Shown: piece by piece, positions 7,245-14,701 of the stretch
Layout: every line of letters begins with the position of its first letter
Position numbering within the stretch: position 1 is the first letter of the stretch
Assembly: GCA_014379595.1 (NCBI GenBank)
Contig: JACMLM010000015.1
Coordinates: 1 to 34,126 of the forward strand
Reading direction: 5' to 3'
Source of the DNA: Anaerolineales bacterium
GTDB taxonomy: Bacteria; Chloroflexota; Anaerolineae; Anaerolineales; Villigracilaceae
DNA: 34,126 nt
Translations under genes and position numbers: made by a program
Notes under the pieces: model-generated
Databases searched by the model: none
The model's input: the letters and a program-made list of their open reading frames with translations, nothing else
What the model was told of the DNA's origin: nothing

Positions 7245-7799
7245 ATGGCAATTGACCTGTACAAACCCTTCACCAACCCGATCACCCGCGAGACGTTCCG
7301 TTGCATTTCATCCACAGAAGAAGCCTATATGATGGAATGGACAGTGAATCCCGGGGGATACGTCCCATTTGAGCATGTGCATGTCTATCAAGATGAAATA
7401 TTTCATATCCAACACGGGGAAATGCGGAGCAAAATAAACGGTAAAAATACAATCGGCAAGGCAGGTGATATAGTTACAATTCCCCAAGGAACAAAACATA
7501 TCGCTTTCAATGACAAAGAGGAGCCATTGGTTTGCCTTGTGGAATATAAGCCTGGCTTGGATCATTACATCACGATGCAATGCTTCGCAGGGTTAACCAT
7601 TGACAAAGATTATGACAAAACAGGTTTGGTCAACATTCCGAAAATCATGTTTATGCTAAGAAAAGCGAACGCACAATCTCTTACTCACCCCGCCTTTGCA
7701 CCTGAATGGTTATTTCGATTGGGTATGAATGCTTTTTATTTACTAGGTTTGGGGATGGGTTGGGACAAGTTGTATAAGAAATATACACAGTCGATGTGA
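7245..7799 (+). CDS. Cupin domain protein
   Basis: 184 residues. The beta-barrel motifs are visible: motif 1 'GGYVPFEHVHVYQDEIFHIQHGEM' (about residues 38-61, with metal-type His, His and Glu), and motif 2 'GDIVTIPQGTKHIAF' (about 76-90, with the C-terminal His). These are the four metal-ligand positions of RmlC-like cupins. A C-terminal helical region of about 60 residues follows and ends with a hydrophobic stretch (NAFYLLGLGMGW) that may contact the membrane. The role is probably an oxygenase, isomerase or binding protein in the tailoring cluster. The ATG at 7245 has only a weak ribosome site. Confidence 0.8.
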   Translation: MAIDLYKPFTNPITRETFRCISSTEEAYMMEWTVNPGGYVPFEHVHVYQDEIFHIQHGEMRSKINGKNTIGKAGDIVTIPQGTKHIAFNDKEEPLVCLVEYKPGLDHYITMQCFAGLTIDKDYDKTGLVNIPKIMFMLRKANAQSLTHPAFAPEWLFRLGMNAFYLLGLGMGWDKLYKKYTQSM

Positions 7800-7829
7800 T
7801 AACACGAAATAAATAATGGAGAATAAAAA

Positions 7830-8843
7830 ATGAATCTAAAACTTTGGTGGTTCGCCTTACAAAAACCAGTCAAGGAAAACGATAAGAAAGTCTGGGATAG
7901 CTTCGATGTCGTTGCGAAGTGGTTAATTTCCACACGCGCCACAGTGACTCAACTCACTTTGTTATCGGGTGTGATCGCTGGCTTGCTTGCCCTGCGCGAT
8001 GGTCACTTTGATTTTCCGCTTTGGCTGGCAATGACATTGGGAATTTATTTCGCACATTCAGCCGAGAATCTTGTCAATGATTATATTGACTTCACACGCG
8101 GCATTGACGAAGATAATTATTATCGCGGGCAATATGGGATTCATCCGCTGGTGCATAAATTTTGGACCAAACAAGATTGGACACGTTGGTTCGTCACAGC
8201 AGGTACAATCGCAGTGTTATGCGGCGCGTTCGTTCTGTTTTATACAAATTTTTCTCCCGTTGTCATTGCGCTTTTCATTTTCGGCATTGCAATTTTGCCA
8301 ACGTATGCCTGGCCTCTCAAATATTTAGGACTTGGTGAAATTTTGATTTTCGTCAATTGGGGCATGGTCTTAATTCCTGGCATGTATACGATTATGGCCG
8401 GTGAAATTCCAAACAACCTTCCCACGCTTGTGATAGCAGGTATGGCATTCGGTTTTGGATTCGGCAGTTTCAACTGGGGCAAACACATTGACAAGATCGA
8501 AGCGGATAAAAAGAAAGGCGTCGGCTCACTCCCCGTTCGGCTTGGTGAATTCAATTCGCGCATGGTCAACATCTTCACGGTTCTGCTCGCGTATGCGCTT
8601 GTGGTTTACCTCGTCGTTATCGGATTTTATTCGCCAACTGTGTTGCTGGTTTTCCTTGCTGCTGGTCGCGGATGGGATGTGATCAAACTGCTCAGCAAGC
8701 CGCGCCCCAACGAAGCGCCCGCAGGTTTTGAATTATGGCCTCGTTGGTTTTCAACTCCCCAATTACTGCACATTCGTCTCTTCGGTGCAATGTATATTCT
8801 GGGAATCATTTTGGATATTGTTTTGAGAGCAACCCGACCGTAG
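7830..8843 (+). CDS. UbiA family prenyltransferase
   Basis: A 337-residue integral membrane enzyme with about eight to nine helices. The first Asp-rich motif NDYIDFTRGID is at residues 83-93, in MenA-like form. The second motif DKIEAD is at 221-226, followed by KKKGVGSLPVRLGE, matching the 'D...D...GK.TL.VRLG' pattern. Such enzymes transfer an isoprenyl diphosphate onto an aromatic or other acceptor. It differs from menaquinone-type MenA at the N-terminus (long soluble segment) and lies away from men genes, so the acceptor is unknown. GGAG precedes the ATG. The last residues and the TAG stop are encoded inside the heptad repeat at 8836. Confidence 0.88.
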   Translation: MNLKLWWFALQKPVKENDKKVWDSFDVVAKWLISTRATVTQLTLLSGVIAGLLALRDGHFDFPLWLAMTLGIYFAHSAENLVNDYIDFTRGIDEDNYYRGQYGIHPLVHKFWTKQDWTRWFVTAGTIAVLCGAFVLFYTNFSPVVIALFIFGIAILPTYAWPLKYLGLGEILIFVNWGMVLIPGMYTIMAGEIPNNLPTLVIAGMAFGFGFGSFNWGKHIDKIEADKKKGVGSLPVRLGEFNSRMVNIFTVLLAYALVVYLVVIGFYSPTVLLVFLAAGRGWDVIKLLSKPRPNEAPAGFELWPRWFSTPQLLHIRLFGAMYILGIILDIVLRATRP

Positions 8844-8906
8844 ACCGCGGACGATAGACCATTTTATATATACTATACGGTCTACCGTCTATCGTCCATG
8901 GTCTAA
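8836..8906 (+). repeat. Inverted array of degenerate 7-base repeats
   Basis: Left-arm heptads GACCGTA, GACCGCG, GACGATA, GACCATT (8836-8863) and right-arm heptads GGTCTAC, CGTCTAT, CGTCCAT, GGTCTAA (8879-8906) flank an AT-rich loop. The arms pair over about 18 bases with two mismatches. The array starts inside the UbiA coding region and supplies its TAG stop (8841-8843). It ends before the AAAGGAAC leader of the SDR gene. Confidence 0.85.
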
Positions 8907-8923
8907 AATCAAAAGGAACAAAA

Positions 8924-9829
8924 ATGAAAATCGCAATCACTGGTGGAACAGGTTTTATCGGAAGACATTTAGCACGCGATCTCATCGCGCACGGACATGA
9001 AGTCATCGTCATTGCACGCGGAAATTATTCTCGTAACACACAACCCATCGAAGGTGCAACATTTATCGCGCTCGATGCAAACGATACAACAAAACTCACC
9101 GAAGCATTTCGTGGATGCGAGGCCGTTGCTCATTGTGCTGGCACAAGTGTGGAAGATGGTAAACAAACTTTGCAACGTCTCCATGCAGATGGTGCGCGTT
9201 CCGCTGTCACCGCCGCAGAAAATGCAGGCGTGAAAAAATTTGTTTTGCTTAGCTATCTCAGCGTGCGCCCCAACGTCAACTCGGCGTATCTCACCACCAA
9301 ATGGCAGGGCGAAGAAATTGTCCGCGCTTCAAAAATCAATTACACAATTCTCAAAGCTGGGCTGGTCTATGGCGCGGGCGATCATTTACTAAATAACTTG
9401 AGCAATCTATTTAAGAAAATGCCAATCTTTGCACAAGTTGGATTGAAAGAAAAACAAGTGAGGCTTCTCGCTGTTGAAGATTTAGTTAACGTGATTCGTG
9501 AAACGCTATTGGATGAAACCCGCCTCTCGCGCCAGACCGTAGCTGTTACTGGACCTGAAGAATTTCCCTTCTCCCGGGCAGCAAAGCGAATTGCCAAAGC
9601 AATGGGCAAACCATCACTCATAGTTTTACCGTTCCCAGTTTTCTTTCATCGTATTCTAGCTTTTTTCTCAGAACGATTTATGCCCAAGCCATTGATCACA
9701 AAATCGCAAGTGCAAATGCTTGCTGATGGAATCAGTCAGGCTACACCTGAGAGCATTCAATTGCCTGATGATATGAAACCGAAGATTGGATTTACCGAAG
9801 AGCAAATCAAAAAGGGATTGCCGAAGTAA
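8924..9829 (+). CDS. NAD(P)-binding SDR, atypical/extended (NDUFA9-like)
   Basis: 301 residues. The glycine-rich GGTGFIGRH is at residues 7-15. A strand/acidic step follows, and a catalytic-type Y-x3-K (YLTTK) sits near residue 125. The LKAGLVYGAGDHLLNNL segment is characteristic of NDUFA9/CC3-like SDRs. These enzymes reduce or epimerise, or bind NADPH in assembly roles. In this cluster a reductive tailoring step is plausible. AAAGGAAC lies before the ATG. Its last 20 codons recur as a decayed copy at 10787-10846, on the far side of the MDR gene. Confidence 0.85.
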   Translation: MKIAITGGTGFIGRHLARDLIAHGHEVIVIARGNYSRNTQPIEGATFIALDANDTTKLTEAFRGCEAVAHCAGTSVEDGKQTLQRLHADGARSAVTAAENAGVKKFVLLSYLSVRPNVNSAYLTTKWQGEEIVRASKINYTILKAGLVYGAGDHLLNNLSNLFKKMPIFAQVGLKEKQVRLLAVEDLVNVIRETLLDETRLSRQTVAVTGPEEFPFSRAAKRIAKAMGKPSLIVLPFPVFFHRILAFFSERFMPKPLITKSQVQMLADGISQATPESIQLPDDMKPKIGFTEEQIKKGLPK

Positions 9830-9850
9830 TTCTTCGAAAGGGTTTAACAA

Positions 9851-10768
9851 ATGCGTGCATTAGTCGTTGACAGTTCTGCCTCCGGACGGATTGCATTGCA
9901 CGATGTTCCTGAGCCGATACCAGCATCTGGGGAGGTGTTAGTTGAAGTACGAGCCTTCTCTATCAATCGAGGTGAACTAAGAGCACTTGGTTCAGTTGCA
10001 GACGGTACGCGCCCAGGTTGGGACTTTGCTGGCATTCTGCAGTCGGACATCGAAAATGGTGTTCAAGCTGGAGATCGAGTAGTTGGAATCCAATCTGGAA
10101 AAACTTGGGCAGAGAAAGTGGCAGTGCCACAAACTTGGCTGGCTAAAATCCCTGATAATGTTTCGTTCGCACAAGCAGCAGCCCTTCCCACTGCTGGTTT
10201 AACTGCATTGCGTATTCTTCGATTAGGATCTGCAATCCTTGGTCGTCGTGTTCTTATCACAGGCGCATCAGGCGGAGTTGGTCGTTTTGCTATCCAACTC
10301 GCCCATCTTGGTGGCGCTGAGGTGACAGCCTTAGTCAGTGACAATTCAACGCGAGCTACTGGACTAAAAGAATTGGGAGCTGACGAAGTTATTTCTGATA
10401 TTGCTAAACTCCGCGGACGTTTCGATTTGATTCTGGAGTCTATTGGCGGCGATACACTAGCCCACTTAATGAAGATGATTGACCCATTGGGTACAATAGT
10501 CATGTTTGGTAACAGTTCTGGTCAACTTACTAGTTTCAACGTACGGGATATTTATTTGGATGCTTTCATTCGTTTCCAAGGCTTCGAACTCTTTTATAAC
10601 AACGAACCATTCGGACGTGATCTGGGATACTTGGTTAAGTTAGTATCTGATGGCAAGCTTGATTCTCAATTAGCTGACGAGTTGCCTTGGGAACAAATTT
10701 CAGAAGCTTTGCAGCGACTCAGCAACCGCGATGTGTCTGGAAAACTCGTCATTACACTCACGGGCTAA
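9851..10768 (+). CDS. Zinc-independent MDR oxidoreductase (quinone oxidoreductase-like)
   Basis: 305 residues. An N-terminal GroES-like domain (VPEPIPASGEVLVEVRAFSINRGEL... GWDFAGIL) leads to a Rossmann domain with GASGGVGRFAIQLAHLGGAEVTALV (about residues 138-162). The zinc-binding Cys cluster of alcohol dehydrogenases is absent, so this is a QOR/enoyl-reductase-type MDR that reduces C=C or quinone substrates with NADPH. AAAGGG lies before the ATG. The gene is flanked by the SDR 3' end on one side and a diverged copy of that end on the other, in the same frame directly after its stop codon, which points to insertion or duplication. Confidence 0.88.
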   Translation: MRALVVDSSASGRIALHDVPEPIPASGEVLVEVRAFSINRGELRALGSVADGTRPGWDFAGILQSDIENGVQAGDRVVGIQSGKTWAEKVAVPQTWLAKIPDNVSFAQAAALPTAGLTALRILRLGSAILGRRVLITGASGGVGRFAIQLAHLGGAEVTALVSDNSTRATGLKELGADEVISDIAKLRGRFDLILESIGGDTLAHLMKMIDPLGTIVMFGNSSGQLTSFNVRDIYLDAFIRFQGFELFYNNEPFGRDLGYLVKLVSDGKLDSQLADELPWEQISEALQRLSNRDVSGKLVITLTG

Positions 10769-10786
10769 TGCAGGTCTCGCTTTTAT

Positions 10787-10846
10787 GCTGATAATATGAA
10801 ACCAAAAATTCAATTTACAGAAGAGCAAATCAAGAGCGGATTGCTC
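10787..10846 (+). pseudogene. Decayed duplicate of the SDR gene 3' end
   Basis: Reads in frame as DNMKPKIQFTEEQIKSGLL, against DDMKPKIGFTEEQIKKGLPK at the end of the intact SDR (9768-9826). By eye the nucleotides agree at about 50 of 60 positions. The frame has no start and stays open until a TAA near 10954, with no further similarity. It is the relic of a second SDR copy or of a duplication that embedded the MDR gene. Confidence 0.75.
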
Positions 10847-10960
10847 TCTTCCATCATCAGATTGCATAATGCTGTTATGCAATATATAAGGCGTTATACA
10901 TCGAAATTGCTGTATAAGACTCCAATTTGGGGTGTTTTACGACATGTCGTATAAACCATA

Positions 10961-12063
10961 GTTAGGCGCTACGAGGTTAATTTGCACAATAATATTTTCT
11001 TGTCCATGCTGTTGATAATCACTTTGGCATCTTGCGTGCCACGCTCCACAATAATACCAACGGCGACAATTTTTGCTTCCCCAACAAAACAGCGAACGTC
11101 AACTATTACTCCAACATTAAAGCCATCTGAAACAATAACAGCTATTGTGACCGAAACACCATTTCCACCGGCTGAGCCGTTTACGATGATATCAAAGGAT
11201 TCTCCTAATGGAGAATATGTTGCTTATGCATATTTTTATTATGGGACTGAACAACAAACTATCGAGATCAAAGATAAGATAGGAGAACTGATATGGCAGG
11301 TTCCCTATCAGGGAGAGTTGCCAATAGGGTATGACCCACGTCCAACGATCAGCATCTACCGCTGGTCTAATGATAGTTCTCAATTGTACTTTTGTTATTC
11401 TTGGGCTCCTGATGGCGGCAATCATTTTATTCCCGGCGGGTGCAGCGATTTGCAGACAATTGATATTAGGACAGGACAAATCCAACCTGTGTTAATGGAT
11501 TATGCGAATTTTGCCATTTCGCCTGACGATGCTCAAATCGTTTACCTTAGTTGCGAAAGCCAACCGTGTGTAATTCATATCAAGAATCTCTCGACAGGTT
11601 TAGAAAAGACGGCCTACATACTATCTGGTTCAAAGAATTACGTTGCAATAGGAAATCTCGAGTGGTCTCCTATTGGCAATGGTATCGTTTTTACTACGGA
11701 AGATAATACTTACATCCGCCAAACAATTTACCTGAATATTTCCACGATGAAACAAAGAGTAGTAAAAGAGTATCCCGCCCCTGAATTTCCAGGTTGGGCA
11801 GAGTATGAAGGCTGGATTGACGATAACACCCTGGAGTTTTTACAATTAGCCAATACCGGTATTCAAGTTATTCACGTGAAAATCACAAATAGCGAGACCA
11901 TCGTGATAGGCACGCCGACTCCCCGCTATTGAGATACCTGAAATCGCAGCCCAACACAGCATGCAGTGGATTGGCGGGTGGGCTGCGCGAAAAATGTAGT
12001 CTTGTGAAAATATCTTAGTTACGTTGTTTGTGGTAATCTCGCCGCCAACAACTAACGCAAACC
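10961..12063 (+). mobile_element. Putative integron-type gene cassette
   Basis: The unit opens with G/TTAGGC (10961-10967). It carries one ORF starting 15 bases later and closes with an attC-like site whose last core is G/TTAGGT (12064-12070). Compactness, a single co-oriented ORF and the position of both cores match a gene cassette. No integrase gene is in the window. The preceding 5' side shows no convincing attC partner, so it could be a first or isolated cassette, or an insertion at a secondary site. Confidence 0.55.
10982..11932 (+). CDS. Lipoprotein with beta-propeller-like (WD40/TolB-type) domain
   Basis: 316 residues starting at a TTG preceded by GAGG with 5-base spacing; an in-frame ATG at 11006 is an alternative. 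The signal peptide ends in the lipobox LASC, so it is a membrane-anchored lipoprotein. A Thr/Pro-rich linker (about 25-60) follows. Then come repeated 'SPNGEYVAYAYF', 'WSNDSSQLYFCYS', 'ISPDDAQIVYLS' and 'WSPIGNGIVFTT' units, which are TolB/PD40-like propeller blades. The role is probably extracytoplasmic ligand binding. It is the sole ORF of the putative cassette. Style matches other Anaerolineae lipoproteins, so the cassette need not be foreign to the phylum. Confidence 0.75.
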   Translation: MHNNIFLSMLLIITLASCVPRSTIIPTATIFASPTKQRTSTITPTLKPSETITAIVTETPFPPAEPFTMISKDSPNGEYVAYAYFYYGTEQQTIEIKDKIGELIWQVPYQGELPIGYDPRPTISIYRWSNDSSQLYFCYSWAPDGGNHFIPGGCSDLQTIDIRTGQIQPVLMDYANFAISPDDAQIVYLSCESQPCVIHIKNLSTGLEKTAYILSGSKNYVAIGNLEWSPIGNGIVFTTEDNTYIRQTIYLNISTMKQRVVKEYPAPEFPGWAEYEGWIDDNTLEFLQLANTGIQVIHVKITNSETIVIGTPTPRY

Positions 12064-12070
12064 GTTAGGT
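11949..12070 (+). repeat. attC-like recombination site
   Basis: The R'' core GCCCAAC (11949-11955) and R' core GTTAGGT (12064-12070) fit RYYYAAC and GTTRRRY. Both are separated by 15 bases from a perfect inner stem, TTGGCGG (11971-11977) with CCGCCAA (12042-12048). The arms are of equal length with imperfect L-box pairing, as in folded attC sites. The total of 122 bases is within the known attC range. The P450 stop lies 3 bases beyond. Confidence 0.6.
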
Positions 12071-12072
12071 TC

Positions 12073-13353
12073 TTATAACTTAACCCACAACTTCTTCAAC
12101 CCTCTAAAGATTGGATGTTCTTGCCATTCCAAAATATCTGATTTCAATGCCAAATGGGGGAAACGGCGCAAGATGGTTTCAAATGCAATTTCTGCTTCCA
12201 ACTTGACCAGCGGTGCGCCGATGCAATAATGAATTCCCAAACCAAAACTGAGGTGACGGCCTTCATCTCTAGTAATGTCAAATTGATTTGGGTTATTAAA
12301 TCTTTCAGGGTCACGATCAGCAGAGCCAAGAATTGTGTTGACCAAATCGCCTTTGCGAATGGTTTTTCCTTTAATCTCAGCATCTTCCAATGCTGAACGA
12401 TAGGTAATTTGAACGGGGTTATCGTACCGAAGAATTTCGTCAATAGCAGAGCCAAGTAACTCAGGTTGTTCTTTCAATAATCGCATTTGATCGGGATGCT
12501 CCATTAATGCGAGTAAGCCATTGCCAATTAAATGCGTCGTGGTCTCATGCCCTGTGCTGAGCAAAATGTTGATATTGGCAACGAGTTCGTCTTCTGTCAG
12601 CATGGAAGCTGATTGGGATTCACGAACCAATCGACCCGAAGTGTGATGCGGAACAGGACAGCCATCTCCATCCGATACTGAAAGCAAGATGCTTAGCAAA
12701 TCCTCCCCCATATTGTCACGCCGCTTGCGGGCAAGATCTTTGATATATTCTGTCATTTCGCCCAAACTTTGTGCGGCGCGTTCCAATAGGTGCTGCGGCT
12801 TATGTTTTACCGTACCAAGAATTGCAAAGAGATCATCAGACCAGGCTTTGAATTTCGGGCGATCACTTGCAGGCAGACCAATCAGTTCAGCAATGACCAT
12901 GACAGGCAATGGATAGGCAAGATCGCGAATAATATCCATTTCATGATTGCTCGTATCAAGTAATTGATTTACGGTGTCTTGAATATATGGGCGCAGGCGT
13001 TCCACATAACGCGGTGTGAACGCATGATTCATCAAACTACGAAGATGTGTATGTTGTGGTGGGTCTGAATAAAAAAGTGTTTTGGAAAATGAATGATAAA
13101 CAGGCTGTGCAATTTGCTGCTGCGTTTCTGGCAGGCGTTCAAAATTTCGCATTAACCCCTGTGCGCGCGAAAAACGATCATCAGTATAAAGTGATGCAAT
13201 ATCATCGTAACGAGTGAGAACCCAAAAGCCCATTTCCTCATCCCAATGGATTGGGTCGTGAATTCGCAGCTTTTCATAAAACGGATAAGGATTCGCACGG
13301 ATTTCTTCACGTTGCAAATTGACCAAACCGAGCGTCTCAATACTCGGTAACAT
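12073..13353 (-). CDS. Cytochrome P450
   Basis: A 426-residue soluble bacterial P450 (monooxygenase using an external ferredoxin-type donor). The oxygen-binding I-helix STGHETTTHL is at about residues 266-275, EILR (ExxR) at 306-309, and the heme loop FGLGIHYCIGAPL at 370-382 with Cys377 as thiolate ligand. GAGGAG lies before the ATG. It carries a 20-residue insertion (residues 232-251) between SDGDG and LTEDEL where family members are usually contiguous. The promoter region shares the TTGTGA-N6-ATACAA element with the gene at 5553-5807. No ferredoxin gene is adjacent. It could act on the product of the plus-strand cluster, but this is inference. Confidence 0.92.
   Translation of the reverse strand: MLPSIETLGLVNLQREEIRANPYPFYEKLRIHDPIHWDEEMGFWVLTRYDDIASLYTDDRFSRAQGLMRNFERLPETQQQIAQPVYHSFSKTLFYSDPPQHTHLRSLMNHAFTPRYVERLRPYIQDTVNQLLDTSNHEMDIIRDLAYPLPVMVIAELIGLPASDRPKFKAWSDDLFAILGTVKHKPQHLLERAAQSLGEMTEYIKDLARKRRDNMGEDLLSILLSVSDGDGCPVPHHTSGRLVRESQSASMLTEDELVANINILLSTGHETTTHLIGNGLLALMEHPDQMRLLKEQPELLGSAIDEILRYDNPVQITYRSALEDAEIKGKTIRKGDLVNTILGSADRDPERFNNPNQFDITRDEGRHLSFGLGIHYCIGAPLVKLEAEIAFETILRRFPHLALKSDILEWQEHPIFRGLKKLWVKL
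12601..12660 (-). other. In-frame 60-base insertion inside the P450 gene
   Basis: Exactly 20 codons, encoding CPVPHH through SQSASM, separate SDGDG from LTEDELV. The segment contains a small palindrome, GATTGG (12611-12616) with CCAATC (12627-12632). It lies just before the I-helix in a surface loop, keeps the frame, and looks like a translated mobile or repeat-derived insert. Confidence 0.45.
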
Positions 13354-13395
13354 TTAAAAGCTCCTCAAACCAGTTGTGCTGAATCATCGTGCGAA

Positions 13396-13427
13396 ATTAT
13401 ACTACCTATTTGTGAAAATGGATACAA
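13396..13427 (-). promoter_or_regulatory. P450 promoter with Crp-like inverted element
   Basis: TTGTGA-N6-ATACAA is at 13410-13427. On the minus strand, TATAAT (13396-13401) lies 8 bases downstream, about 43 bases before the P450 ATG. Spacing and surrounding bases match the site at 5857-5888 at about 31 of 44 positions by eye. Confidence 0.5.
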
Positions 13428-13482
13428 TCGAATTTGCAGAGTACTTCTTCTGTTTTGACCTGCACTCTATACTGGAATAAAT

Positions 13483-14679
13483 TTAGATCTCACTCGTCAT
13501 GATAAACAGTGGCTTCATTTCAAAATTTTCATATTTGGGGCGATACCGCTCCGTATCGTAATAACGATCAACATCTACCAATTTTTTGGTGGAAATAATA
13601 ATGTCCAATGGCATATTATCGTAACGGCCATTTTTCAGAACCACCAGCCTGCCATGGATGCCTCCCAACACAAGGTCAAGCGCGAGGTTGCCGAATGCCA
13701 TGGGAACAATCGAATCAATTGCATCCGGGTCGCCGCCGCGAACCATATAACCAAGATTCTGGTTGATCACATCAATTGGCTTCCCCTTATTGTATTTCGT
13801 AGAAAGCTCTTTGATCCGCGCTGAAACCAGATCGCCAATGCCGCCCAACTTGGCATGACCATAAGCATCAGTGGTGCCATCTTTAAAGACCATTTCGCCG
13901 CCTTCATACATGGCTCCTTCCGAAATCAGCAGCACTGAATAATGGCTGGGGTTGGCATCGCGGTCTTTGACCAGAACTTCGGTCAGGTGTTCAATATTAA
14001 ATTTATATTCAGGAATAACACAACGGTTCGCGGCGCCAGCCATTGTTGGCAGCATAGCTGTAAACCCGGCATAACGCCCAAATACTTCAAGAACCATAAT
14101 CCGTTCATGCGAACCGGCAATGGTCCGCAAGCTGTTGGTTAATGAAATAGTACGGGTGACGCAGGTGCTAAAGCCTATGCAATAATCTGTTCCTGGCACA
14201 TCGTTATCCATCGTCTTTGGAATGGCAACCACTTTAAAACCTTCTCGATATAAGCGCACACCATAGCTGAGCGTATCGTCGCCCCCAATGGGAATCATGT
14301 AATCGATACCCAAGTAATCAAGGTTTTTCAGGACTTCCGGGGTCAAGTCATTTTTCTCTTCATTGTACTGACCCTGCAAATGCAAAGGAACGTTCTCCTT
14401 CTTGACCTTACTAGGGTTTGTACGCGAGCTATGCAGGAACGTCCCGCCTGTGCGGCCCGCCCGATTAACGATCTCCTCGGTCAGGACTTGAAAATTATTG
14501 CTGTTATCAGCATCCTTATCACGGATGATATCCACCAAACCGCCCCAGCCTCGCCGAATGCCGATCACTTTATAGCCTTCACGCAATGCACGAATTGTTA
14601 CCGCACGAATGGCAGGGTTTAATCCCGGCACATCACCGCCCCCAGTTAGAATACCGATCACGCCTCTTTTTTTGTCCAT
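13483..14679 (-). CDS. pfp: 6-phosphofructokinase, diphosphate-dependent type
   Basis: A 398-residue glycolytic enzyme forming fructose 1,6-bisphosphate. It has the N-terminal GILTGGGDVPGLN and a GGDDT motif (residues 132-136). The second Asp replaces the Gly found in ATP-dependent enzymes. PKTMDND (154-160) carries Lys where ATP enzymes have Gly. Together these two residues are the accepted markers of PPi use, which would make the step reversible. Length is typical of the PPi and mixed-substrate group. GAGG lies before the ATG. It is followed after 22 bases by an epimerase gene, probably in one transcript. ATP use cannot be fully excluded without assay. Confidence 0.85.
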   Translation of the reverse strand: MDKKRGVIGILTGGGDVPGLNPAIRAVTIRALREGYKVIGIRRGWGGLVDIIRDKDADNSNNFQVLTEEIVNRAGRTGGTFLHSSRTNPSKVKKENVPLHLQGQYNEEKNDLTPEVLKNLDYLGIDYMIPIGGDDTLSYGVRLYREGFKVVAIPKTMDNDVPGTDYCIGFSTCVTRTISLTNSLRTIAGSHERIMVLEVFGRYAGFTAMLPTMAGAANRCVIPEYKFNIEHLTEVLVKDRDANPSHYSVLLISEGAMYEGGEMVFKDGTTDAYGHAKLGGIGDLVSARIKELSTKYNKGKPIDVINQNLGYMVRGGDPDAIDSIVPMAFGNLALDLVLGGIHGRLVVLKNGRYDNMPLDIIISTKKLVDVDRYYDTERYRPKYENFEMKPLFIMTSEI

Positions 14680-14701
14680 GACAGCCTCGCTTTATTTGGA
14701 T

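Noticed and set aside
10769-10956. MDR gene extended by readthrough into the SDR remnant
   Set aside because: The MDR ends at a natural length with a TAA; the in-frame remnant after it has no support as a translated tail.
10870-10967. Upstream attC of a preceding cassette
   Set aside because: The GTTAGGC core and a TACGACATGTCGTA palindrome are present, but no matching RYYYAAC core and paired arm could be found, so only the boundary is claimed.
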